Shown: positions 25,735 to 34,549 of the stretch, in pieces
Numbering within the stretch: the first letter of the stretch is position 1
Layout: the number at the start of each line of letters is the position of its first letter
Source of the DNA: Flammeovirga aprica JL-4
GTDB taxonomy: Bacteria; Bacteroidota; Bacteroidia; Cytophagales; Flammeovirgaceae
Direction: 5' to 3'
DNA length: 64,000 bases
Assembly: GCF_012844305.1 (NCBI RefSeq)
Contig: NZ_JABANE010000006.1
Location: 81,887-145,886 of the forward strand
Notes under the pieces: generated by a model
Databases searched by the model: none
What the model was told of the DNA's origin: nothing
Seen by the model: only the letters and a program-made list of their open reading frames with translations
Translations under genes and position numbers: made by a program

Positions 25735-26967
25735 CTAAATTCCAGCTGCAAGAATCAAATCCAGATTCTTTAATGGGAGATCAAACTTCTCAGCAATCAT
25801 TTGATTCGTCACACAACCTCTGTAGGTATAAACACCTTTAGTAAACCAGGAGTGTCTTCTCATCATGGTGTCAACACTACCTTCATCATTCAGTTTCATT
25901 AATGTAGTAGTGAAAATATTACTAATAGCTGCAGTGGCTGTTCTTGATACTCTTGACGCAATGTTAGGAACACAATAATGGATGACGCCGTGTTTCTTAT
26001 AAACAGGGTGCCTATGATTGGTCGGTTCCGAAGTTTCAAAACAACCACCCTGATCAATACATACATCAATAATGATAGAATTTTCTCTCATACTTGCCAC
26101 CATTTCTTCCGTAACGATAGAAGGTGTTCTTGTACCGTGGGTATGTACCGCCCCAATCACAATATCTGCTCTGCTTAGAGCTTCTTGAATAGAAGTACTA
26201 TCAAAAGCAGATGTAAATAAGTGAGGAAGGTTAAGCTCTTTTTTAAGTCTTCGAAGCTTATAAATGGCATTATCAAAAACTTTTACCTCAGCACCCATAC
26301 CGATGGCATTTCTAGCTGCATATTCTGCAACTGTACCCGCACCAAGAATCACTACTTTTGAAGGAGGCACACCTGTGATCCCTCCAAGAATAATTCCTTT
26401 TCCTCCGTTATAGCTACTCAAGTATTCGGCAGCAATCAGCATCACAGTACTTCCTGCTATTTCACTCATTGCTCTCACCAAAGGCAAACCACCCACTTTA
26501 TCTTCGAGTAACTCAAATCCCAGGGCGGTAATTTTTTTTGCATTTAATGCCGTTAAAACACTTTTCTGAATATCTCTCATATGAATGGCCGAGATGATGG
26601 CTTTATTTTTTTTCATATAAGAAACTTCTTCCACTGTAGGTGAGGCTATTTTGACTACAAGGTCAGCTTCCATGGCCTCCTTGTGTGTGTAAACGATAGT
26701 TGCACCAGCATCAGCATATTCTTGATCAAGATGATTAATATGCTGACCGGTTTTAGATTCAACTAAAACTTCAATTCCATTATTAACTAATATAGAAACC
26801 GCTCCAGGCCTCAAAGCACACCTTTTTTCATCTGGATTTAGTTCTTTTGGTAAACCAATTTTCAGAGGAGATCCTTTTTTACTGACAGGACCTTCCATCA
26901 CCTCTTGAGGGTGAAACTGAAAATAACTCTCGGTAGCTTTCTCGAAGCCTTCACGTTGCTTTGCCAT
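25735..26967 (-). CDS. Alanine dehydrogenase family protein (divergent, N-terminally extended)
   Basis: The 410-residue member of the alanine dehydrogenase / transhydrogenase-alpha family has about 35 extra N-terminal residues before the LPKELNPDEKRCALRPG catalytic start. The substrate-binding Lys (VVKIASP) and the catalytic His (AIHMRD) are present, and the nucleotide fold shows ILGAGTVAEYAARNAIGMGAEV. The late motif DQGGCFETSEPTNHRHPVY is conserved. It should oxidise L-alanine to pyruvate with NAD, or the reverse. It is clearly different from the canonical 374-residue enzyme at 54017-55141, so the two may have separate jobs. It lies 21 bp downstream of tsaE on the same strand, which suggests an operon. 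Confidence 0.88.
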   Translation of the reverse strand: MAKQREGFEKATESYFQFHPQEVMEGPVSKKGSPLKIGLPKELNPDEKRCALRPGAVSILVNNGIEVLVESKTGQHINHLDQEYADAGATIVYTHKEAMEADLVVKIASPTVEEVSYMKKNKAIISAIHMRDIQKSVLTALNAKKITALGFELLEDKVGGLPLVRAMSEIAGSTVMLIAAEYLSSYNGGKGIILGGITGVPPSKVVILGAGTVAEYAARNAIGMGAEVKVFDNAIYKLRRLKKELNLPHLFTSAFDSTSIQEALSRADIVIGAVHTHGTRTPSIVTEEMVASMRENSIIIDVCIDQGGCFETSEPTNHRHPVYKKHGVIHYCVPNIASRVSRTATAAISNIFTTTLMKLNDEGSVDTMMRRHSWFTKGVYTYRGCVTNQMIAEKFDLPLKNLDLILAAGI

Positions 26968-26988
26968 ATGTTATCTAGAGGAGAAAGT

Positions 26989-27426
26989 TTAATTTAATCT
27001 AATAGAAATTTCTCTTGAGTGTTCGTCTAAGACTTTGATGTCAATATCAATACAGTCTTCTGGTAATAGTCTTTCTACTTTTGAAGGCCACTCAATTAAG
27101 CAAAGATTTTTGCTGTATATATATTCTTCAAAACCTATATCAAATGCTTCTGTTTCATCTTTGATTCTATACATATCAAAGTGATAGATAGTATCAGCCT
27201 GATCTGTCATATATTCATTGACCAATGCAAATGTGGGGCTGTTTACATGATCCATAACGCCCAAAACATCACAAATGCTTTTTATGAAAGTTGTTTTTCC
27301 AGCTCCCATTTCACCATGAAAAAGCCAGACATTGGATTTGCCTTTCGTAAAGTCAATGACTTGCTGAGCGGCCGATGCTAAATCATCTATGCTGTTTGTT
27401 TTGATTACCAACTCTTTAGAATTCAT
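26989..27426 (-). CDS. tsaE: tRNA threonylcarbamoyladenosine biosynthesis ATPase TsaE
   Basis: The 145-residue P-loop protein has a Walker A motif GEMGAGKT at residues 39-46. It also has the family-specific VNSPTFALVNEY and YHFDMYRIKDETEAFDIGFEEY motifs and the LIEWPSKVERLLP segment. TsaE is the ATPase that drives turnover of the TsaB-TsaD complex making the t6A37 modification on tRNAs reading ANN codons. The length is normal for the family. It is the first gene of a short operon with the divergent alanine dehydrogenase. The coupling of these two genes is seen in sequence only as a 21-bp spacing. Confidence 0.96.
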   Translation of the reverse strand: MNSKELVIKTNSIDDLASAAQQVIDFTKGKSNVWLFHGEMGAGKTTFIKSICDVLGVMDHVNSPTFALVNEYMTDQADTIYHFDMYRIKDETEAFDIGFEEYIYSKNLCLIEWPSKVERLLPEDCIDIDIKVLDEHSREISIRLN

Positions 27427-27537
27427 GTTTAGTAAATATAAATCATTTGACGGTTTTATAGTACAGGTTCGGGACGAATTTATTTAAATTATTCTTTTTG
27501 TGGTTATAATCTTGTGATAATTATAGTTGATAACACA

Positions 27538-27577
27538 CAAAAAAGGCTACTTCGCCTCTATTTTTAGCGAAGTAGCC
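27538..27577 (-). terminator. Terminator of the outer-membrane barrel gene
   Basis: A perfect 11-bp stem (GGCTACTTCGC with GCGAAGTAGCC) is followed on the minus strand by TTTTTT. It lies just beyond the stop at 27599. Confidence 0.92.
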
Positions 27578-27598
27578 CCTCTTTAAGGTATTATTCTT

Positions 27599-28294
27599 TT
27601 AGAAATTAGAAACTGTAATACCAATTGTAATTGGCCTGTCAGTTCCTGTGAAAGCAGTACCATCAGTATTCAATAATTTTCCGCTTTCAAAAGTATTTGT
27701 TAGACCATAGTAGCAGAAGAAATTGATCCATCCATAGCCAATTCTACCTACTAAACCAGCCTTGAAAAAATTCATATTAAAATCTCCTTTATCTTTTGAT
27801 ACACGAACATCACCATTCTGATCTTCATATTTAACTTTGGTATGACTATCCACAAGCATGCTTAATTTAGCACCTATTGCCAACCTAAAAGCATTTCTTC
27901 CTGGGTGATTTCTAAATCGGAACTCCAAAGGTATATCAAGGTAGTTGCCAACTATTTTACTTTTTCGTGTTGAAATTCTTGTGCCATGAGCTGGATTAGG
28001 ATCAACAGGCACAGTATTAGAACCATCATTGACTAAAGTCTTTCCTTGTTTGAAAAATAAATTATCAGCAGTGTAACCGACACCTGGGTTAAAAGTAAAC
28101 TGACCGTTTTTATCCAAAACCAATTCATACATATAAGCTAAGGAAATCGATCTTGATTGGGTTTCTAATTCAAGTCCTTTATCATCCTGCCACATAGTAG
28201 CTCCAAAATCTACGTAGAAGTTTCCTGGTATATTTTGCCCGTAAGAGTAAAGACTAAAAAATAAGAAACAGAAAAAGAGATTGATTTTTTTCAT
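27599..28294 (-). CDS. Outer-membrane beta-barrel protein (porin family)
   Basis: The 231-residue protein has a signal peptide (MKKINLFFCFLFFSLYSYGQ). The mature part is built from alternating hydrophobic beta-strands ending in a terminal Phe (ITIGITVSNF), as expected for a small outer-membrane barrel of the PF13568 type. The sequence YLDIPLEFRFRNHPGRNAFRLAIGAKLSMLVDS is the usual 'YLDIPL-xLR...G' strand pair of this family. It is probably a monomeric barrel of eight strands with long loops. The function is unknown. It is a single unit with its own terminator. The 231 bp upstream, toward the fucosidase gene, contains no terminator I can identify. Confidence 0.85.
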   Translation of the reverse strand: MKKINLFFCFLFFSLYSYGQNIPGNFYVDFGATMWQDDKGLELETQSRSISLAYMYELVLDKNGQFTFNPGVGYTADNLFFKQGKTLVNDGSNTVPVDPNPAHGTRISTRKSKIVGNYLDIPLEFRFRNHPGRNAFRLAIGAKLSMLVDSHTKVKYEDQNGDVRVSKDKGDFNMNFFKAGLVGRIGYGWINFFCYYGLTNTFESGKLLNTDGTAFTGTDRPITIGITVSNF

Positions 28295-28525
28295 TTTGTA
28301 ATTGATTAATTAAAAAGACACATTTCAAAAATCTATTCAAATATAGATCAATATGAGTAGTTAGAAAATAACCACGCTAATAAAAAGTTAAGAATTAAAC
28401 TTCTTAGTTGTCAAATTATGTTTACTTATTGATGAATACTTGATGAGATGTAGCGTTATTTTAATGAAAAATGAAATGCAAAAGTAGACAATCTCTCTTT
28501 CAGTTTTTAAGGACAAATAACACTA

Positions 28526-30043
28526 TTACTCCAACTCTAGTTTATACACATTCGCCATCATATTATGATCAGCATCTGGAATTGTAAAATAAAAATTATC
28601 CGTTTTCATTTCCCATTTCACCTCTTTACTAGTACCTAAATCAATCATTCTTTTGATAGGAGTAGGAGTGCAGTTTCTATGTAAACCCAAAGGTCTTACC
28701 TTCATTCTTTTTCCCGTTTTTGGTTTTCCTAGTACAAACAAATACACCGATTTATTGTCTTTTGAAATGGTGAAACGGACATCATTAGCCGTATATTTTA
28801 CTTTTGCCGATTGACCATCATGTGAGCTTTGAGAAGGTTTTGCATTACCGTACCCAAACACATAATAGGGACGTGTACCGTATACTGCCTCTCCATATAT
28901 TTTAAACCAATCACCAATGTCCTTTAGTATGCTTCTTTGTTCTTGATTGATAATGCCATTGGCTTTTGGTGAAACATTGAGAAGTACAATACCATTTTTA
29001 CTCCATACATCAATCATATTTCTTAAAACCAGTGAGGAAGATTTATATGGATGCCCTTCTACATACATCCATTTATGTTCACCCAATGTAATGTCAGTCA
29101 TCCAAGGAGTAGGGTAGATATCCCTTCTTCCACCTTGTTCAAAATCTAAAACACTAGATTCCATCGATAAGTCATTTTGCTTATGACAACTGACGACCTC
29201 TTGACCATTTTTAGCACCTTCATTGAAAAAATGAGCTAACATTTCTTTTCGGTAAGAGGCAGGGATGAAATTCAACCAAGAGTCAAACCAAATCATATCA
29301 GGTTGGTATTGATCCACCACTTCGTTGACTTGCTGAAGCCAATACTGATTGAATTCCTCTTCCGTATCAAAATTACCAAACAGCATTTTTAGTTTTGGAT
29401 CTTTTGTAGCTGTGGGTAAATCCGGGTGATAGGGATAATGAGAGTTGAAACCATTTCGACCCCAATTTTCAGGGGTAGAAGCATTTCTTTGTCCATTACG
29501 GGCATGATGAAATGTAGCCAATGTTTTCAAGTTTCTTTTTTTCAAAGCTTGAAACATATCACCCAAAATATCTCTTTTTGGTCCCATTGCTTGAGCATTC
29601 CAAGGGTTCACCTGACTATTCCACATCGCAAACCCATCATGATGCTGTGCTACCGGACCAGCAAACTTTGCACCTGCTTGTGAAAAGAGTTCAGCCCAAT
29701 CTTCCGGATCAAAATGCTCGGCGGTAAACATTGGAATAAAATCTTGGTATCCGAATTCGTTTATATCACCAAAATTCTCTTCATGAAATTTATTGACATT
29801 AGATCCTTTGATATACATATTGCAAGGGTACCAAGCACTGCCATAAGCTGGAACGCTGTAGGGACCCCAGTGGAAGTAGATACCGAATTTTGCATCTTGA
29901 AACCATTCGGGAGTAGCATCATGTTTGGCTAAAGATTCCCAAGTTGCTTCATATTTTTCTGGATCATCAGCAGTACTGTTTGTACAGCCAAAAGCAATTC
30001 CTGTAACTAGAATTAAGTTTGTAATTTTTGATAGTATATTCAT
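28526..30043 (-). CDS. GH29 alpha-L-fucosidase-like lipoprotein
   Basis: The 505-residue protein has a lipoprotein signal ending AFGC (Cys20). The GH29 core is recognisable from FGIYFHWGPYSVPAYG, YNxx-type AEHFDPEDWAELFSQAGAK, GPVAQHHDGFAMWNS and the nucleophile motif MIWFDSW with Asp254. A C-terminal beta-sandwich follows (about 380-505). GH29 enzymes release alpha-L-fucose, and some marine members act on related galactose or anhydrogalactose links, so the exact sugar is not certain. The gene lies 12 bp downstream of the GH2 beta-galactosidase gene, and both are divergent from a membrane-anchored regulator. They would act together on an exogenous galactose-containing glycan. No sulfatase or SusC/SusD is adjacent. 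Confidence 0.9.
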   Translation of the reverse strand: MNILSKITNLILVTGIAFGCTNSTADDPEKYEATWESLAKHDATPEWFQDAKFGIYFHWGPYSVPAYGSAWYPCNMYIKGSNVNKFHEENFGDINEFGYQDFIPMFTAEHFDPEDWAELFSQAGAKFAGPVAQHHDGFAMWNSQVNPWNAQAMGPKRDILGDMFQALKKRNLKTLATFHHARNGQRNASTPENWGRNGFNSHYPYHPDLPTATKDPKLKMLFGNFDTEEEFNQYWLQQVNEVVDQYQPDMIWFDSWLNFIPASYRKEMLAHFFNEGAKNGQEVVSCHKQNDLSMESSVLDFEQGGRRDIYPTPWMTDITLGEHKWMYVEGHPYKSSSLVLRNMIDVWSKNGIVLLNVSPKANGIINQEQRSILKDIGDWFKIYGEAVYGTRPYYVFGYGNAKPSQSSHDGQSAKVKYTANDVRFTISKDNKSVYLFVLGKPKTGKRMKVRPLGLHRNCTPTPIKRMIDLGTSKEVKWEMKTDNFYFTIPDADHNMMANVYKLELE

Positions 30044-30055
30044 TTCATTGTTGGT

Positions 30056-32911
30056 TTAGAATTGGAAAGTCAATGCGATTTTCAAAGGGTCGTCACTATT
30101 ACCGTAGTAGATTTCGTCATTGCCATGAGGGCCGGTACTGTTTGATTCTTGGAACTTGGTGCCAATACCAGGGATATTATACACGAATGAAATATCACCT
30201 TTAGGAAAAAATGGAGTGACTCTGCCTTTGGGATCACCACTTGGTTTTTCAGGAGTAAGCATTCTTAAGAACACATCAGGAGAGTGGCAGTAAACTTTAA
30301 ATCCTTCTGTCGATTTACTTTTCAATTCAACCCAATACAAGTGAGAGAAGTAGCCTTTGAACTCAGGGTAAACAAAACCTGATTCACCAGTGATGGTATT
30401 GTTGTAATCATTTTCCCAAACTTGAAAACAAGTACCTTTAGTTCTATTTCTCCAAACTCTGTAAGGACCATCACCTAGCCATTTCATACCTGCCACATCA
30501 CCTTCGTCATAATTAAATGTGATCCCTAAAACATCTTTCGTCCTTTTCTTTCCTTTAAACTCAGCTTCAAGATCCAATAGTCCATTTTGATGAACACGCC
30601 ACTTTATACTGTCTGAACTTAAAACCACAATTTTCGTCCATTCCGGCATTTTATTTTTAGGCTCAAAAACAGCGATAATATCAATGTAATTGTCCTGTTG
30701 GATAACTTTGACAGTATCTACTTTATTCTTGTTGCCAAGGATTACAGGACCGTTTGATAATGGGATAATTTGATTGTTTTTAATGACCTTTTTTAATACA
30801 CCAGTTTTATTCGAAAAAGTAAACTCGCATTCATTTGAAGCAACGATGATATTGCCTTTTTCATGCTTTAATTGTAATGCACTCTTGGTCTGTTTTGAAG
30901 TTTGATCAAGCAGTTTTTTTGAAATAATTTTAGGGCTTTCAATCGCATAAGACCAAGTAAATATTTCTTTTCCATAAGGATCATAAGCGGTAAGATGAAG
31001 TGCATCTGCTTTTTCCCAAAGTGGAGTTTTATTGACTCTAAATATTCCTTTTTGATTGGGAGATAAAGGAGGAAGTTCAACGGGTTTTTCTTCTATTACT
31101 GTTAATTTGTTTTCTTGGAAACTAACAAGTTTAGCAGTCATTTTACAAGAAGCTAGAGAAGTATAATGGTATCGGTTTTCTATTCTGAAGATTCCATTAA
31201 AGTCACTTTTGATGGTACGATCCTCAATATAAATTGGAGACCATATTTCTTTGATCGTAAAGTAACTTGCTTCTTTTTCTCCATAAGGTCCTACAATTCC
31301 ATCGGAAGCATGATTGCCGTCTGTATCTAACACGCCATTTTTATCCGTTCTTACGACGGCTTCATCAGCAAAGTCCCAAAGAAATCCACCAGCACTATTT
31401 GGCATATTCCACATATTTTCCCAATAATCTTCCAAACCGGCACCATGTCCACCATCATATAGGCCATGAAGGAATTCCGTAGGAAAAAAGACTTTATCAG
31501 TGGCAGGACCATCATTTGCTAATCCATGGAAATGGAAATAATGAAGTGTGTTGGTCTTATTAAAAATGTTCCAAGGGTGAATAACTTCACGTTGCTGAAT
31601 ATCCCAAATTGCATAATCATCATCTAATTCTGTATTCCATCCCGATTCATTTCCATTAGCCCAAAGCAAAATCGAAGGGTGATTTACATCTCGAATCACA
31701 GTTTCTTTCACGATTTTCTCCCCAACCTCAGTGTCTAAGGCAGGGGAATGCCAAGTACAAACCTCATCAATCACAAAAAGCCCTAAGGAATCACAGACAT
31801 CTAAAAAATGAACATCAGGCGGATAATGCGACATTCGAACAGCATTCATATTCATGTCTTTCATCATTTCCACATGTTCAATACTCAAAGCTTTACTTGT
31901 TGTTCTTCCTGAAGAAGGGTAAAAAGAATGTCGGTTTACCCCTTTAAACTTAATACGTTCACCATTGACATAAATTCCATCTCCCTCTAATAGTTCTACA
32001 GTCCTAAAACCAATACGTTGTTTGATTTGGTGTTGTAACTGACCTTTTTTATTGAGTAGTGAAAGTTCTAATTGATAAAGGTGAGGAAACTCGGGGTTCC
32101 AAGTATTAATGTTATTGGCTTTAGTTTTTACTCTAAATTTTTGATCTGACTTTGAAGCCTCAAGATTTAAGTCTTGGACTAGGTCTCCTTGAATATCTAG
32201 TAATCGAGCTTTTATATTACCTCCTGTTTTCTTTGAAAGAAATACATCGGTGATAATCTGTCCATCTGCCTTTGCATCAATAGCTACTCTTTCGATATGC
32301 TGTTTCGGAAGGGCCTCAAGGTAAACGGGACGATAAATTCCACCAAAAACCCAAAAATCTGCTTTACGTTCCGCATGATTGATGGATTCATTGGCTGAAG
32401 CTTTATTTACTTTGACCTCAATAAGGTTTTCATTTCCATATTTAAGCAGATGAGTGATATCGTATTTAAATTCATAAAAAGCACCTTGATGAATCGGTCC
32501 TGCGAGTTTACCATTAACCTTTACTTCAGCATCGGTCATTACACCCTCAAAAACGATTTTGACTGTTTTATTTTTCCAATCCTTAGGTACGGAAAACTTA
32601 TGCTTGTATAACCCATATTCATTGACTCTTTTCTCAAATGGATCATGACCGTAATTATAGTGACCAAATCCTTGAAGTTCCCAGCAAGATGGTGTTTCAA
32701 TGGAAGTCCACTTTTTACTATTCTGACCTGCGGAACAATAGAAATCCCAAGTCACAGTGTTGTCTTTATCCGTTCCTGTTAAATATCTTTTTTCTGTTTG
32801 CTGAGTATTCTGAGCAGTTGTAGATCCTAAGAAAAATAGGGAGTAAATTATAAATAGACTCAAAAAAGAAACTATCTGTCTCTTGAAATTAATCTGTTGT
32901 TTTATCTTCAT
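30056..32911 (-). CDS. GH2 beta-galactosidase-like enzyme
   Basis: The 951-residue exported enzyme has an N-terminal hydrophobic signal (about 15-34). The jelly-roll sugar-binding domain contains the TPSCWELQGFGHYNYGHDP and GVMTDAEVKVNGKLAGPI motifs of LacZ-like GH2. An immunoglobulin-like domain is followed by a TIM barrel with acid/base Glu422 in NGNESGWN and the likely nucleophile Glu479 in PTEFLHG, and a large C-terminal beta domain ends the protein. Beta-galactosidase is the best guess, but GH2 also includes glucuronidases and mannosidases. It is the first gene of a two-gene operon with GH29 and is transcribed away from the regulator at 33056. The N-terminal signal suggests periplasmic action. 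Confidence 0.88.
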   Translation of the reverse strand: MKIKQQINFKRQIVSFLSLFIIYSLFFLGSTTAQNTQQTEKRYLTGTDKDNTVTWDFYCSAGQNSKKWTSIETPSCWELQGFGHYNYGHDPFEKRVNEYGLYKHKFSVPKDWKNKTVKIVFEGVMTDAEVKVNGKLAGPIHQGAFYEFKYDITHLLKYGNENLIEVKVNKASANESINHAERKADFWVFGGIYRPVYLEALPKQHIERVAIDAKADGQIITDVFLSKKTGGNIKARLLDIQGDLVQDLNLEASKSDQKFRVKTKANNINTWNPEFPHLYQLELSLLNKKGQLQHQIKQRIGFRTVELLEGDGIYVNGERIKFKGVNRHSFYPSSGRTTSKALSIEHVEMMKDMNMNAVRMSHYPPDVHFLDVCDSLGLFVIDEVCTWHSPALDTEVGEKIVKETVIRDVNHPSILLWANGNESGWNTELDDDYAIWDIQQREVIHPWNIFNKTNTLHYFHFHGLANDGPATDKVFFPTEFLHGLYDGGHGAGLEDYWENMWNMPNSAGGFLWDFADEAVVRTDKNGVLDTDGNHASDGIVGPYGEKEASYFTIKEIWSPIYIEDRTIKSDFNGIFRIENRYHYTSLASCKMTAKLVSFQENKLTVIEEKPVELPPLSPNQKGIFRVNKTPLWEKADALHLTAYDPYGKEIFTWSYAIESPKIISKKLLDQTSKQTKSALQLKHEKGNIIVASNECEFTFSNKTGVLKKVIKNNQIIPLSNGPVILGNKNKVDTVKVIQQDNYIDIIAVFEPKNKMPEWTKIVVLSSDSIKWRVHQNGLLDLEAEFKGKKRTKDVLGITFNYDEGDVAGMKWLGDGPYRVWRNRTKGTCFQVWENDYNNTITGESGFVYPEFKGYFSHLYWVELKSKSTEGFKVYCHSPDVFLRMLTPEKPSGDPKGRVTPFFPKGDISFVYNIPGIGTKFQESNSTGPHGNDEIYYGNSDDPLKIALTFQF

Positions 32912-32978
32912 AATACTTTGTGATTTGATTTCAAATAACAGCCTAATGGAAGGAAATCTATATCTACAACATCATCTT

Positions 32979-33010
32979 AACGGTCTCTATAACGGTTAAA
33001 ATGATCGTTA
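32979..33010. promoter_or_regulatory. Candidate operator between the GH2 gene and the divergent regulator
   Basis: AACGGT occurs twice with 12-bp spacing (32979-32984, 32991-32996). The second copy also forms an inverted repeat, TAACG at 32990 with CGTTA ending at 33010. It lies in the 144-bp divergent promoter region and is a plausible site for the winged-helix regulator. Confidence 0.4.
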
Positions 33011-33055
33011 CAAAACCTTTCGCCCCCTATTTTTTAATCATTTTATACTTTTTAG

Positions 33056-34228
33056 ATGAGGAAACTAGAACTTACTATAACACAGAAACAACAGATAGTT
33101 GACACTATACTACAGAGTGATACTTTTAAAAATGCACCGACATCAATTGCTTTATTGAAGTATCTTTCTGAAGCTACATATAATGATACTCCTTTGAAGG
33201 AAGGGGTGATCGAAATGGAATTCTTTAGAGGGGATCCTGATGGTAAATCGAATTCAAGGGTGAGGGTCAATGTGTACAATTTGAGAAAAAAGTTGACAAA
33301 CTATTATTCTACTGAGGGTGCTAATGACGATTGGGAGTTGATGATTGAAAAGGGACAATATGGTGTGAAGTTTCAAAAAAATACGAGTCAGCAATCAAAT
33401 GATGTATCTCTACTGAATTCAGTCAGATGGGATTCTAAATTTATACCTTATATAGGAATGCTTTTGATTGCATTACTCAGTTACTTTTGGAATGCACCTG
33501 AATCAGTTTCTCCCTTGTGGCAAGAATTTATACAAAGTAAACAACCTACACATTTATATATAGGAGATGCATTTGGATATAGGGGGAAGACTATTTCCGG
33601 AAACGAAGGATGGACGCGTGATTTTAATATCAATAATGTGGAGGATTATCTAGTCTTAATGGAGGGAAATCCTGATCTAAAAGAAAAGACGAGGATGACA
33701 GATCTTTATTATTCAACAAGAATGTCAGAACATGCCACTTATGATTTAGGACGGTACTTTCAGAAATGGAATAAAGAACTCTTAATAAAGTATGCGACCA
33801 ATACCTCCTTCACTAACATTAAAAATGGTAACCTTATTTATGTAGGTCGTTTTTATAATCAAAGCGATTTTGTCTATCTATTTAACCAATACAACCCCTA
33901 TTTTGAAATCAAGGACAAACATTTGATTTACACGAATAAAGAAACAGGGATCGAAAACAGTTATGAAACTAACAGTCAAGATTTGATCAACGATTTTACT
34001 ATTGTCTCTAAAATCAAAACTTCTCAAGGAAGAACTCAGTTTTTCTTTTTTTCAAATCATGACATTGGTGTAATGGCTTCTGTTGAATTTTTCACAAACA
34101 CAGATTCTCTCAAAACTTTCCAAAAACGCTATGCAATCAGTGAGCAGAATTTTACAGCGGTGTTTATAGCTGAAGGAAAAGAAAGAATCAATTTAAGCTT
34201 GAAAGAAGAATTAGTAGTTACTTTTTAG
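33056..34228 (+). CDS. Membrane-anchored winged-helix regulator (CadC/ToxR-like architecture)
   Basis: The 390-residue protein has three visible parts. Residues about 10-110 form a DNA-binding winged-helix type found in Acidobacteria and Bacteroidota. Its signature is SNSRVRVNVYNLRKKLTNYY followed by GANDDWELMIEKGQYGVKF, equivalent to the 'VRV-A-LR-KL-YY...GxYxPxF' motif. One transmembrane segment covers about 123-143 (IPYIGMLLIALLSYFW). A 240-residue extracytoplasmic domain of no family I recognise follows. This is the layout of one-step membrane regulators that bind DNA and sense a periplasmic signal. It is divergent from the GH2/GH29 operon, so control of those genes by a released sugar is a strong inference. 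The start ATG at 33056 is the only good one. Confidence 0.75.
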   Translation: MRKLELTITQKQQIVDTILQSDTFKNAPTSIALLKYLSEATYNDTPLKEGVIEMEFFRGDPDGKSNSRVRVNVYNLRKKLTNYYSTEGANDDWELMIEKGQYGVKFQKNTSQQSNDVSLLNSVRWDSKFIPYIGMLLIALLSYFWNAPESVSPLWQEFIQSKQPTHLYIGDAFGYRGKTISGNEGWTRDFNINNVEDYLVLMEGNPDLKEKTRMTDLYYSTRMSEHATYDLGRYFQKWNKELLIKYATNTSFTNIKNGNLIYVGRFYNQSDFVYLFNQYNPYFEIKDKHLIYTNKETGIENSYETNSQDLINDFTIVSKIKTSQGRTQFFFFSNHDIGVMASVEFFTNTDSLKTFQKRYAISEQNFTAVFIAEGKERINLSLKEELVVTF

Positions 34229-34549
34229 AGAAAATAAACAAAAGTCCATTGTAGATTAGAAAAGAGGAGGGTGTAAAAAGTTGAAAATTAAATAGATAAT
34301 TGATGAATAGTTGGCGATAAAAGAGTTATTTTCATAGAACTGTTATAGAGTAGTAAGTAAAACCCAATCCTAACTTGTTCTGTTAAAGAAAATTATGAAA
34401 TTACATCTACCTCTAAATTAATTGATTTTCAGTGTGTTATAATTTTAATTTTTATAATTCAAAAAATTAGAGGTATTTTCTTTGTGTATAATGGAATTTT
34501 TGCTTATTAGTTTCTATATTTGCAGATTCAAGAAAACTGCAAATTGCAA
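34229..34549 (+). promoter_or_regulatory. rpoC upstream region with a -7 box
   Basis: This 320-bp region contains no reading frame and no strong terminator. TATATTTG at 34515-34522 matches the Bacteroidota -7 consensus TAnnTTTG and would give a leader of about 20 nt. A TTTG at 34499 is closer than the usual spacing, so the -33 element is uncertain. rpoC appears to have its own promoter here. Confidence 0.45.

Noticed and set aside
4125..34228. SusC/SusD and the GH29/GH2 genes as one polysaccharide utilisation locus
   Set aside because: They are 20 kb apart with many unrelated genes between and have different regulators, so no functional link can be claimed.
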